64,000 nucleotides of DNA from positions 62,001 through 126,000 of the forward strand of contig CAZWAD010000003.1 of NCBI GenBank assembly GCA_964631835.1, written 5' to 3'. The first letter of the stretch is position 1. Each line of letters opens with the position of its first letter. Origin of the DNA: Bog-950 sp964631835. GTDB taxonomy: Bacteria; Bacteroidota; Bacteroidia; Chitinophagales; LD1. The position numbers were made by a program, and so were the translations under genes. The notes below the pieces were generated by a model, which worked only from the letters and a program-made list of their open reading frames with translations, ran no database searches and was not told the DNA's origin. This document shows, piece after piece, positions 44,589-52,903 of this stretch.

Positions 44589-46265
44589 TTATTCGGGCTG
44601 TTCTAAATCCACCGCCTCTTCCTTCTTCAATAGTACAGATGCAGTGGCGTTTATCATCAGGGTTTGAGTATTCCTTACTTCCCGGTTTACGTTCAGTAAG
44701 GTGGTAATCTCGTTTTCATCAAGCTGCTGAATAACGGGTTTGCTGTAGTAATGTGCCAGTTCAGTTTTGTAACGGAGCGATGCTTCCTGCTTCATGCTTT
44801 GCAATTGGCTGTACAACACACCGGTTTCTTCCTGCAGCCATACTCTGTATAATGCGGTAATAAACTTGTGCAAATGGGCTGCGTGGTTTTCGAAGGCTCT
44901 GAACTTGATGTTGTTGCTGCTGCGCTGGAGTTCATCAATGTTGTGTGCTATGTCTTTAATGGCTTTGGCGGCATACATGGCATCGCGAACCGCTTTGACC
45001 AATGCATCGAACTCAAGCATTAGCCCGGCTTCTGTAATGTGCTGTTTCACCTCGGTGCAGTATTCATGAATTTCGCCATAGTAGGTTCTTACATAAGTAT
45101 ACAGCGCTTCAGGTTTAAGCTCTTTGAGTTTGTTTGGCGGTAGTTGCTCTAAAATGTTTTTACCCGGTTCTTTATTTCCATTGGCACTTAACATCAGCCA
45201 TTGATAGTACAGCACAACGGCATGAAAGGTTTTCACCTCCTGCCTTAACACAGTAGTGCAGGTTTCGGGCTCGTGTGTGTGCGTGTTATGAATAAAATAG
45301 GTGGACCGGTTATTCTCACTGGTAAAAAGACTTTCGAGCCACCTGCCGAAATAATTCAGGAAAGGAAAAAATAAAATGATACCTGAAAGGTTTATGAGGG
45401 TTTGAAAAAACACCAGCCCAATCATGTTGTCGGTAATACCCACTATGCCGGTAATAAATGCGGCTATAGGCTTTATCAGTAAAAAAGCCAGTACCGATAC
45501 CGCCAAGTTGTAAACAAAATTACCGATAGCTACCCGCTTCTTGGCGGGTATGCCGTTAATTGCGCCTGCAATTATTTTAATAGTGGTGCCCACTTCGGAG
45601 CCGATAACTACAGCCAGCGATGCCGGAAAATCAATAGCATGGGAATGGAGCGCAGTAAGCGTAATGGCAATGGTTGCAGAGCTGGATTGTATAACAAAAG
45701 TGACCACAAAACCGATAAGGACAAACACAATCAGCGGAGTAGTTTCTGAAGAAGGCAATACATAGCTTTTGGCTATACCTGCCATGCTGGCTTTCATAAT
45801 TCCCAGGCCTATAAACAGCAAAGCCACCCCGCTGAGAAAAAGTGCCGTGTATTTGATGCGCTCGTTATTGCTGAACAGCGCATATACCAACACCGCTATA
45901 CCCAGCAACGGGTAAGAATAAGTATCAATATCAAACTTAAAACCTACTGTAGCCACCACCCAGCTATCGAGCGTAGTGCCGAGGTTGGAACCGAGGATGA
46001 CCGCCAGCGCATTGCGCATGCTCAGCACACCTGCGCCTACAAATGCCAGCACCATGAGCGATACCACCGAACTGCTCTGCAGCACAGCAGTAACTACGGT
46101 TCCTCCCGCTATGGCTTTAAGGGGGTTTTGGGTAGCCCTTTTTAAAAAAAGTTTGAATGTACGGCCTGCCATTTTCCGCAGGGCATCTTCCAGTTGGAAC
46201 ATGCCGTACAAGAACAAACCCACTCCACCGGCCATCAATCCTATGTCGCTCCAGTTTACATTCAC
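44589..46265 (-). CDS. Na+/phosphate cotransporter family protein (NptA-like) with PhoU-like tail
   Basis: A 558-aa inner-membrane protein with the duplicated PNaS motifs of the NptA family: VLQSSSVVSL (QSSS 63-66) and VIQSSSATIAI (QSSS 193-196), each followed by a glycine-rich GSNLGTT or GSEVGTT segment. The N-terminal ~320 residues are membrane-embedded. The remaining ~240 residues are a helical PhoU-like domain (ALVKAVRDAMYAAKAIKDIAHN). Inorganic phosphate with Na+ is the likely substrate. It ends 87 bp after the start region of the voltage-sensor-like gene, same strand. Confidence 0.92.
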   Translation of the reverse strand: MNVNWSDIGLMAGGVGLFLYGMFQLEDALRKMAGRTFKLFLKRATQNPLKAIAGGTVVTAVLQSSSVVSLMVLAFVGAGVLSMRNALAVILGSNLGTTLDSWVVATVGFKFDIDTYSYPLLGIAVLVYALFSNNERIKYTALFLSGVALLFIGLGIMKASMAGIAKSYVLPSSETTPLIVFVLIGFVVTFVIQSSSATIAITLTALHSHAIDFPASLAVVIGSEVGTTIKIIAGAINGIPAKKRVAIGNFVYNLAVSVLAFLLIKPIAAFITGIVGITDNMIGLVFFQTLINLSGIILFFPFLNYFGRWLESLFTSENNRSTYFIHNTHTHEPETCTTVLRQEVKTFHAVVLYYQWLMLSANGNKEPGKNILEQLPPNKLKELKPEALYTYVRTYYGEIHEYCTEVKQHITEAGLMLEFDALVKAVRDAMYAAKAIKDIAHNIDELQRSSNNIKFRAFENHAAHLHKFITALYRVWLQEETGVLYSQLQSMKQEASLRYKTELAHYYSKPVIQQLDENEITTLLNVNREVRNTQTLMINATASVLLKKEEAVDLEQPE

Positions 46266-46305
46266 GCGACTAAAATAAGTGCTGTAAGTTGTAATCAGAT
46301 ATAAT

Positions 46306-46468
46306 TTATCTTGCTTTAGGCAGAGTTATAGGTTTGAGAAAAACCGGAATGCTTTTTTCCGGTTGGTCGCGTTTGGGACCCACTTTTTTAATTACAAGGG
46401 TGTAGGTTTTACCTTTTGAAAGTTGGGATTGGATGTAGGAGGGGGTGATGGGGGCATGGGAAAGTGCT
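46306..46468 (-). pseudogene. Possible C-terminal coding remnant downstream of SUMF1 gene
   Basis: On the minus strand about 50 codons are open up to TAA at 46306-46308, without a start codon, encoding a peptide with ordinary protein composition (YIQSQLSKGKTYTLVIKKVG, then SIPVFLKPITLPKAR). The frame is shifted by one base from the SUMF1-like gene just upstream. It could be the tail of a displaced or frameshifted gene, or chance. A hairpin lies inside it. Confidence 0.3.
46338..46364 (-). terminator. Hairpin downstream of SUMF1-like gene
   Basis: A perfect 8-bp inverted repeat (AACCGGAA 46342-46349, TTCCGGTT 46357-46364), a 7-nt loop and a short T-tract on the minus strand. Possible terminator of the SUMF1-SCP2-IcmF run. 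Confidence 0.5.
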
Positions 46469-47293
46469 TTACTCTTTATTAATTATCGCCACAGGTCGAA
46501 TTCCTACTTCTGCACTTGGCAGAGGGTAGTTTTTGGTTGCAAACATGGAACAATCGCTGAATGAATCATACCATCCGCCTCCTTTGCAAATATTTTCATC
46601 GGAGGTCATCTCGGCAACGTTGCCATGCAGGTTAAAAATACCATAACGGTTGGGCCAATAGGCATCAACCCGCACTGTATAATAGCCTCCATCCTGTGCC
46701 TCATTAATAATAGTATCAACCACATAATAATTGAAACAATAGCAGTTTACGGAAGTGTCAAAACCATCAGGGCATGGTAAATCGAAACCGTTTTTGTCGG
46801 GATTAGCCACCATTGATTTCCATTCAGTTTCAGTTGGCAGCCGGACATAACAACTTGGGCTCCATAAATCAGTTTCGGATTTTTCTGTTAGCCACTTGCA
46901 ATATTCATTAGCTGCTTTCCAACTAATGCCCACTACTGGATAAAGTTTAAATGCAGGATGCTGAAAATAATTTCTGCGCATGATGGTATCTGCACGCGAG
47001 TACTTTCTCCAAACGGTGGTATCAATTTTACACGCATGGTATTTTTCGGGAGAAGAAACAGCCAACTCGCGGAGAAATTCCTGGTATCTTTCCTGCGTTA
47101 TTTCCAACTCGGCAGCATAAAGCGTATCATTAATCTGAAAAAAATTAATTCTGTTTATTGTAAAGAATTTTCTCTTGCTTCTTTCTCCTTGTTTATCATC
47201 CACGTCTGCAGTTTTAATCATCCAATTTGTTTTGCAATTTGAGGAACAAAGAACCAAAAGGATAACTACAGAGTAAATGAACTTTTGTTTCAT
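46469..47293 (-). CDS. SUMF1/formylglycine-enzyme-fold lipoprotein or secreted protein
   Basis: A 274-aa exported protein (IYSVVILLVLCSSNC; a Cys at 16 or 20 could be lipidated, but the lipobox is poor). The body has the SUMF1 fold: PVVGISWKAANEYCKWLTEK, VRLPTETEWKSMV, YGIFNLHGNVAEMTSDE, CKGGGWYDSFSD and the closing VGIRPV. True formylglycine-generating enzymes end in a Cys-containing FRCA-type stretch, which is lacking here. It is thus more like the non-catalytic GldJ/GldK group of surface lipoproteins. It is 4 bp downstream of the SCP2 gene. Confidence 0.75.
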   Translation of the reverse strand: MKQKFIYSVVILLVLCSSNCKTNWMIKTADVDDKQGERSKRKFFTINRINFFQINDTLYAAELEITQERYQEFLRELAVSSPEKYHACKIDTTVWRKYSRADTIMRRNYFQHPAFKLYPVVGISWKAANEYCKWLTEKSETDLWSPSCYVRLPTETEWKSMVANPDKNGFDLPCPDGFDTSVNCYCFNYYVVDTIINEAQDGGYYTVRVDAYWPNRYGIFNLHGNVAEMTSDENICKGGGWYDSFSDCSMFATKNYPLPSAEVGIRPVAIINKE

Positions 47294-47297
47294 ACGC

Positions 47298-47594
47298 TTA
47301 CTTAAACAGTGATTGCATTTTCATGGCAACGCCCATGTCTCCTACCACTTTTACTTTGCCGCTCATAAAAGCCATCATGCCATTGAGAGTGCCGTTCATC
47401 AAGCCCATCATGTCTTCCTGAGATACACTTACCGTGCAATCGGTTTCTTTGTCTTCGGTGGTTACCATGTTACCGGCACCAGTGCCGTCCACCACAATCT
47501 TCTGATCGCCAAAATCAAATTTCAGGGTTTTGCCAAGCGGTGCCGCCTTGGCGGCACTGGCAGTAAGGTTAGCGAGGATAGTTTCAAATGCCAT
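47298..47594 (-). CDS. Stand-alone SCP2 sterol-carrier domain protein
   Basis: A 98-aa SCP2 domain (KTLKFDFGDQKIVVDG, CTVSVSQEDMMGLMNG, MMAFMSGKVKVVGDMGVAMK). It is nearly superimposable on the C-terminus of the acyl-CoA dehydrogenase at 41815. SCP2 domains bind lipids or fatty acyl-CoA in a hydrophobic tunnel and can deliver them to enzymes. It lies 38 bp downstream of IcmF on the same strand, consistent with acyl-CoA handling. Confidence 0.92.
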   Translation of the reverse strand: MAFETILANLTASAAKAAPLGKTLKFDFGDQKIVVDGTGAGNMVTTEDKETDCTVSVSQEDMMGLMNGTLNGMMAFMSGKVKVVGDMGVAMKMQSLFK

Positions 47595-47632
47595 GTTGTT
47601 TTAGTGTTGGGTTTGGTTAATAATTGTTTGTA

Positions 47633-50600
47633 TTACATACTTCTGCGGTATTGCCCACCCACTTCAAACAGCGCATGAGTAATTTGCCCGAGCGAGCAAT
47701 GCTTAACGGTTTCCATCAGCTCGGCAAAGAGGTTTTCGTTATTCACTGCTGTTTGCTGTAAACGCTTAAGGGCTTCATCGCTTTCTTTCGAGTGGCGCTT
47801 CTTAAATGCATTGAGCGCAGAGATTTGAAATTCCTTTTCATCGCGTGTGGCGCGTATTACTTCACGGGGCAATATGGTTGGTGAGCCCTCTTTACTGAGG
47901 AAAGTATTTACCCCAATCACCGGGTACTCGCCCGAGTTTTTCTGCTGCTCGTAATAAAGACTCTCCTCCTGTATTTTATTGCGCTGATACATGCGCTCCA
48001 TAGCGCCCAGCACGCCCCCGCGCTCGGTAATGCGCTTAAACTCGCTTAGTACCGCTTCTTCCACCAGGTCGGTCAGCTCTTCAATTAAGAACGAACCCTG
48101 GTTGGGGTTTTCATTCTTGGCAGTGCCCAACTCGCGGTTAATAATCAGTTGAATCGCCATCGCCCTGCGCACACTTTCTTCGGTGGGTGTAGTGATGGCT
48201 TCGTCATAGGCGTTGGTGTGCAGCGAATTGCAGTTGTCGTAAATAGCGTAAAGCGCCTGCAACGTGGTGCGAATGTCATTAAAGTCAATTTCCTGTGCAT
48301 GCAAACTGCGACCGCTGGTTTGGATATGATACTTCAGCTTTTGCGAGCGCTCGTTGGCTTTATATTTATTCTTCATCGCCTTCGCCCAAATCCTGCGCGC
48401 CACTCTTCCAATCACCGAATACTCGGGGTCCATACCGTTGCTGAAAAAGAAGGAAAGGTTGGGAGCGAAGTCGTCAATCTTCATTCCGCGCGATAAATAA
48501 TATTCTACATAAGTAAAACCATTGCTGAGCGTAAACGCCAGTTGCGAAATCGGATTGGCGCCTGCCTCGGCAATATGATAACCGCTAATGCTCACCGAAT
48601 AAAAATTGCGCACCTTGTTTTGGATGAAATACTCCTGCACATCGCCCATCAGCTTCAATGAAAACTCGGTGCTGAAGATACAGGTGTTCTGCGCCTGGTC
48701 TTCTTTCAAAATATCCGCCTGCACAGTTCCGCGAACAGCAGCCAGCGCTTTTGCTTTCAGTTGCTCGTAAACATCTTTAGGAAGAACATCACTGCCGCTC
48801 AAGCCAAGGAGTTGTAATCCAAGACCGGTGTTCCCTTTCGGAAGTTCACCATTGTATTTTGGTAAGTCTTGTGTCTTATGTCTTGTGTCTTTAATCTTGT
48901 TTTCAGCAATATATTTCTCGCACTCCTGGTCAATAGCCGCATTCATAAAAAAGGCGAGAATAATCGGAGCAGGCCCGTTAATGGTCATGCTCACCGAAGT
49001 TTTCGGATTGCACAAATCGAAACCGCTGTAAAGTTTTTTAGCATCATCTACTGTGGCGATGCTCACTCCTGAATTTCCAACTTTTCCATAAATGTCAGGA
49101 CGGTGGTCGGGGTCCTCACCATAAAGTGTAACGGAATCAAAAGCAGTTGACAAACGAACAGCGGGCTGGTCGAGCGAAACATAGTGAAAGCGCTTGTTTG
49201 TGCGCTCGGGGCCACCTTCACCGGCAAACATACGCGTGGGGTCTTCGCCATCGCGCTTCAACAGAAATACACCGGCCGTGTAAGGAAACTCACCGGGGAC
49301 ATTCTCCTGCAACTGCCAGCGAAGGATATCACCCCAGTCTCTGTACTTCGGCAGATAAACTTTGCTGACAGTAGTGCCTGACAAACTTTTATAAGTGAAA
49401 GGAAGATTATGCTCTTTATCACGCACTTGATAAGTGAAGGTTTCACCGCTGTATTTTTCTTTCAGGACATTCCAGTTATCTAAAAGTTTTTTGCAATCGG
49501 GGTGAAGATTCTTTTCGTATTGGGCAATCAGCTTTTTTACTTCATCGTTTCTTTTCAACTCTTCGGAAGCTCCGTTCAGTTTATAAAGTTTGCTGGCGAT
49601 AGTGCATTGCTCATCTACCCACTTGTCGTATGCTTCGTTGCTTTCTGCAATTTCAGCAAGGTAACGAACGCGGGCTGGAGGAATGATTTGCGATTTGTTG
49701 GAAGTATTCTTTGCCGAAGTGTGCCTGGTTTTGAATTCCACTTTGGTTTTCTCAGTTACTTTCTTCATCAGCAATTCGAAGAGGTGATTCACACCCGCAT
49801 CATTAAACTGCGAAGCGATAGTACCCACCACCGGTAGCTCATCATCCTTAGCCGTAAACAAACCATGATTGCGCTTGTATTGCTTGCGTACTTCCGAAAG
49901 TGAATCGAGCGCACCTGCTTTGTCGAATTTGTTGATGGCAATTAAGTCGGCATAATCAAGCATGTTTATTTTTTCCAACTGAGACGCTGCACCGTATTCG
50001 GGAGTCATTACATACATGCTCACGTTGCAGTAATCGAGAATGGAAGCATCGCTTTGACCCACGCCCGCACTTTCAAGAATGATGAAATCGAAATGTGCGG
50101 CTTTGCAAATGTCAATGGCTTCCTGCACATGTTCACTTAGTGCGCGGTCGCTTTCGCGGGTAGCCAGCGAGCGCATATACGCACGAGGGCTGGAGATTGA
50201 GTTCATCCGGATTCTGTCGCCCAGCAGAGCGCCACCCGTTTTCTTTTTGCTCGGGTCAACGGAAATAACCGCAATGGTTTTGTCTTTAAAGTTGAGCAAA
50301 AACCTGCGGACAATTTCATCGGTCACTGAGCTCTTTCCTGCGCCACCGGTTCCTGTTATTCCCAAAACAGGAATCTTCGATTTCTGATTTTTGATTTTCG
50401 ATTTGCCATCTTCAGCAAGCGTAATGAGTTGCGCAATGTTCTTCCACTTTTTATGATTCAGCTTGTCAACCTGCCCGTTGAGTTTCGAAATGGTTTTGTA
50501 GTCGCACTGCTTTACTACGTCCTCTATCATTCCTTCCAAGCCCATGTGTCTGCCGTCATCGGGTGAATAAATGCGGGTGATGCCGTATTTGTGAAGCTCT

Positions 50601-50920
50601 TCGATTTCAGTGGGAAGAATCGTTCCGCCTCCGCCTCCGAAAATCTTGATATGTCCGCAGCCGCGTTCCTTCAGCATGTCGTACATGTATTTGAAGAATT
50701 CGATGTGCCCGCCCTGATACGAAGTCACAGCAATTCCCTGTGCATCTTCCTGAATGGCGCACTCCACAATTTCCTGTGCGCTACGGTTATGCCCAAGGTG
50801 AATAACCTCCGCACCCTTCGCCTGCATAATCCTGCGCATAATATTGATGGCGGCATCGTGACCATCGAACAGCGAAGCTGCAGTAACAATGCGCACCTTA
50901 TTCTTCAACTTCAAACTCAT
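47633..50920 (-). CDS. icmF: Fused isobutyryl-CoA mutase (IcmF type)
   Basis: A 1095-aa fusion with the IcmF order: B12-binding domain (1-130, axial His21 in FDGHDAA, GGGGGT), a MeaB-like G-protein chaperone (P-loop GTGGAGKSS about 190-198) and the mutase TIM barrel. The substrate loop reads YTAGVFLLKRDGEDPTRMFAGEG, with the IcmF-type Phe where methylmalonyl-CoA mutase has Tyr. The predicted reaction is isobutyryl-CoA to n-butyryl-CoA (or a related branched acyl-CoA). Two linkers carry unusual in-frame low-complexity inserts, KSKIKNQKSKI (just before the P-loop) and IKDTRHKTQDL (inside the mutase part). The gene leads the IcmF-SCP2-SUMF1 run. Confidence 0.93.
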   Translation of the reverse strand: MSLKLKNKVRIVTAASLFDGHDAAINIMRRIMQAKGAEVIHLGHNRSAQEIVECAIQEDAQGIAVTSYQGGHIEFFKYMYDMLKERGCGHIKIFGGGGGTILPTEIEELHKYGITRIYSPDDGRHMGLEGMIEDVVKQCDYKTISKLNGQVDKLNHKKWKNIAQLITLAEDGKSKIKNQKSKIPVLGITGTGGAGKSSVTDEIVRRFLLNFKDKTIAVISVDPSKKKTGGALLGDRIRMNSISSPRAYMRSLATRESDRALSEHVQEAIDICKAAHFDFIILESAGVGQSDASILDYCNVSMYVMTPEYGAASQLEKINMLDYADLIAINKFDKAGALDSLSEVRKQYKRNHGLFTAKDDELPVVGTIASQFNDAGVNHLFELLMKKVTEKTKVEFKTRHTSAKNTSNKSQIIPPARVRYLAEIAESNEAYDKWVDEQCTIASKLYKLNGASEELKRNDEVKKLIAQYEKNLHPDCKKLLDNWNVLKEKYSGETFTYQVRDKEHNLPFTYKSLSGTTVSKVYLPKYRDWGDILRWQLQENVPGEFPYTAGVFLLKRDGEDPTRMFAGEGGPERTNKRFHYVSLDQPAVRLSTAFDSVTLYGEDPDHRPDIYGKVGNSGVSIATVDDAKKLYSGFDLCNPKTSVSMTINGPAPIILAFFMNAAIDQECEKYIAENKIKDTRHKTQDLPKYNGELPKGNTGLGLQLLGLSGSDVLPKDVYEQLKAKALAAVRGTVQADILKEDQAQNTCIFSTEFSLKLMGDVQEYFIQNKVRNFYSVSISGYHIAEAGANPISQLAFTLSNGFTYVEYYLSRGMKIDDFAPNLSFFFSNGMDPEYSVIGRVARRIWAKAMKNKYKANERSQKLKYHIQTSGRSLHAQEIDFNDIRTTLQALYAIYDNCNSLHTNAYDEAITTPTEESVRRAMAIQLIINRELGTAKNENPNQGSFLIEELTDLVEEAVLSEFKRITERGGVLGAMERMYQRNKIQEESLYYEQQKNSGEYPVIGVNTFLSKEGSPTILPREVIRATRDEKEFQISALNAFKKRHSKESDEALKRLQQTAVNNENLFAELMETVKHCSLGQITHALFEVGGQYRRSM

Positions 50921-51073
50921 GAGGTAAAATTAGAAGAATGGGACAAATAGGTTAATGTGCGAATTCTTTGGGACAATAACAGCGCAGATAAAGTTGAAGG
51001 TTTGCTAATGTCCCCGGGAATCTTATTTGATGATGGAGTTTGTATCTTGAAGTAAAGACAGATACAAAAGGAG

Positions 51074-52876
51074 CTACTGTTTAACTATCCTTGTTTTCCA
51101 ATTTCCGGTCTTAATAAAATAAACGCCTTTTTCCCAATCAGAAGTTTGCAGGTTAGTTTTTTCGGACTGAAGGGTTACCTCAAAAATTTTTCGCCCGGTT
51201 ATGTCAAATATTTCAAGCAAATGACAGTTTGAAAACGGAGAACAGTATACGATCAACTCATTACTAAATGGATTCGGTACAATCCTGAAATCTGAAATCG
51301 CAAACCCAAAATCTGAAAAACCCGAAAAGGTAACATTTACCGGGTTCGAAAAGGCATGGCAGCCGTTGGTATCGGTTACTCCCACCATATAACTGCCCGA
51401 TTGCACAGCAATGTGAACCGAATCAGTTGCCCCGTTTACAGGGTTGTTGTTCAAATACCATTGATATGTTACCGAATTATAAGCAGTAAGTGTGTCGCCA
51501 TTTACAGAAATAGATACAGGTGGCACAGGATATACTGATATAGCAACAGGAGATGAAGATGCGGAGCAACTTCCTCCATCGGTTACTGTAACATAATAAT
51601 TGCCTGCCTGTCGGGCATAAAAACAACGGCTTGTAATTCCGTTATTCCACTGATACGTTGCCCAGCCGGCAGGGGCGCAAATGTATGCCGAATCACTGGC
51701 GCAAATCAGCGAGTCATCAGCAATTGCTGATACTAGCCCGCCTCCACCGGTTGATACCAAAGTAAAAGGGGTATCAATCATGCAGCCGTTCTGGTCGGTT
51801 ACTTCAAAGGTGTAAGTGCCCGCGCCAATATTTGTCAGTGAGTTGCCGTTGCCTATTTGAGCGCCTCCGGTTCTCCAAATCAATGTATATGGTGAAGTTC
51901 CACCCGCCACGCCCATATTATTTATTGAGCCGTTGTTTTGCCCGCACGAAGGATTAATTATGCTCAAAACCGCAGTTACAAAATGCGGGCCTGTGGGTTG
52001 GGTGAGCGTTACTGTTTCCACCACCGAATCACCGGGCAGGAGAATTGAATCGCGCAGCAGAATGTTGTTGATGGCCACCGAAGGGTCTGCACCTACTCCG
52101 TCATCATTATTTGTCCAGTTAAACCGGAGCTGAAAATCGTTGAGGTTATTACATGAAGAAGGAAAATTATAACTGCGTTGTGCCCACCGGGCTTCATTTC
52201 CTCCACACGAAGAAGGTGATTTAAGCGAGGCATCGAGCTGCAGGAAATTTGCTCCGCCATTGATACTGTAATGCGAAGAGGCATTGTCAATTATTCCGCT
52301 TCCCATGCTCATAAAATCGTACGTAAGCACAAGATTGGTTACGCCCATAGTGCTGATGTTTGCCGATTGTGCCGCCATATTGGTTTCAGGACAATACAGT
52401 ATTCCGCACAAGCCACCTGCGTCATAAGCCGCACCGGTAACAAATTGCGCAACACTGGTAATGTATAATGTGGCATCAGTTCCATTCTTCGAACCGCAGT
52501 TTCCGGGAACTGTTCCATGTTCGGTAGCTGAAATGGTCCAATAGTTGGCATCGGTTCCGTTAGTACCGGTCAACACATTCAACACCCAATTGAGAGTTCC
52601 GTCAAAAGTTTCGAGGTAAACCGTATCCCAGTTTGTGCCTCCGCTGGAGTAAACCGTAACTGTGTAAGTTCCCGCACTAAGTCCGGTTATAGTTTGGGTA
52701 GTCGCTCCGGTATTCCATTTGTAGGTATATCCTGTACCACCAATGGCATTCACGGTTGCTGAACCATTATTGTTAGCACACGATGGATTAGTTGGGGTTA
52801 TGGTTGCAGAAAGCTGTGCAGATGTTTTTCCAAAAATGAAAAGAAAGAATGTTAGAAAGGGGAGAAGTTTTTTCAT
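51074..52876 (-). CDS. T9SS-sorted surface protein with SprB repeats
   Basis: A 600-aa exported protein. A signal peptide (LLPFLTFFLFIFGKTSA) is followed by an SprB-type repeat (NPSCANNNGSATVNAIGGTG). Next comes a domain of about 180 residues with conserved Cys (possibly lectin- or MAM-like), a second SprB repeat (NPSCGQNNGSINNMGVAGGT), Ig-like segments (ATYQWNNGITSR, VTYQWYLNNNPV), a short linker SDFGFAISDF, and a type A sorting domain (RIVPNPFSNELIV to KTRIVKQ). It is adhesin-like; SprB repeats in relatives serve gliding or attachment. Co-oriented with the next T9SS gene. Confidence 0.9.
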   Translation of the reverse strand: MKKLLPFLTFFLFIFGKTSAQLSATITPTNPSCANNNGSATVNAIGGTGYTYKWNTGATTQTITGLSAGTYTVTVYSSGGTNWDTVYLETFDGTLNWVLNVLTGTNGTDANYWTISATEHGTVPGNCGSKNGTDATLYITSVAQFVTGAAYDAGGLCGILYCPETNMAAQSANISTMGVTNLVLTYDFMSMGSGIIDNASSHYSINGGANFLQLDASLKSPSSCGGNEARWAQRSYNFPSSCNNLNDFQLRFNWTNNDDGVGADPSVAINNILLRDSILLPGDSVVETVTLTQPTGPHFVTAVLSIINPSCGQNNGSINNMGVAGGTSPYTLIWRTGGAQIGNGNSLTNIGAGTYTFEVTDQNGCMIDTPFTLVSTGGGGLVSAIADDSLICASDSAYICAPAGWATYQWNNGITSRCFYARQAGNYYVTVTDGGSCSASSSPVAISVYPVPPVSISVNGDTLTAYNSVTYQWYLNNNPVNGATDSVHIAVQSGSYMVGVTDTNGCHAFSNPVNVTFSGFSDFGFAISDFRIVPNPFSNELIVYCSPFSNCHLLEIFDITGRKIFEVTLQSEKTNLQTSDWEKGVYFIKTGNWKTRIVKQ

Positions 52877-52903
52877 TAATTGTGATTTTACATCCGAAGG
52901 TAA

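Noticed and set aside
46469..47293. Formylglycine-generating enzyme that would mature the sulfatase at 60073
   Set aside because: The catalytic Cys region at the C-terminus is missing and the gene is 13 kb away in an acyl-CoA cluster; a GldJ/K-like structural role fits better.
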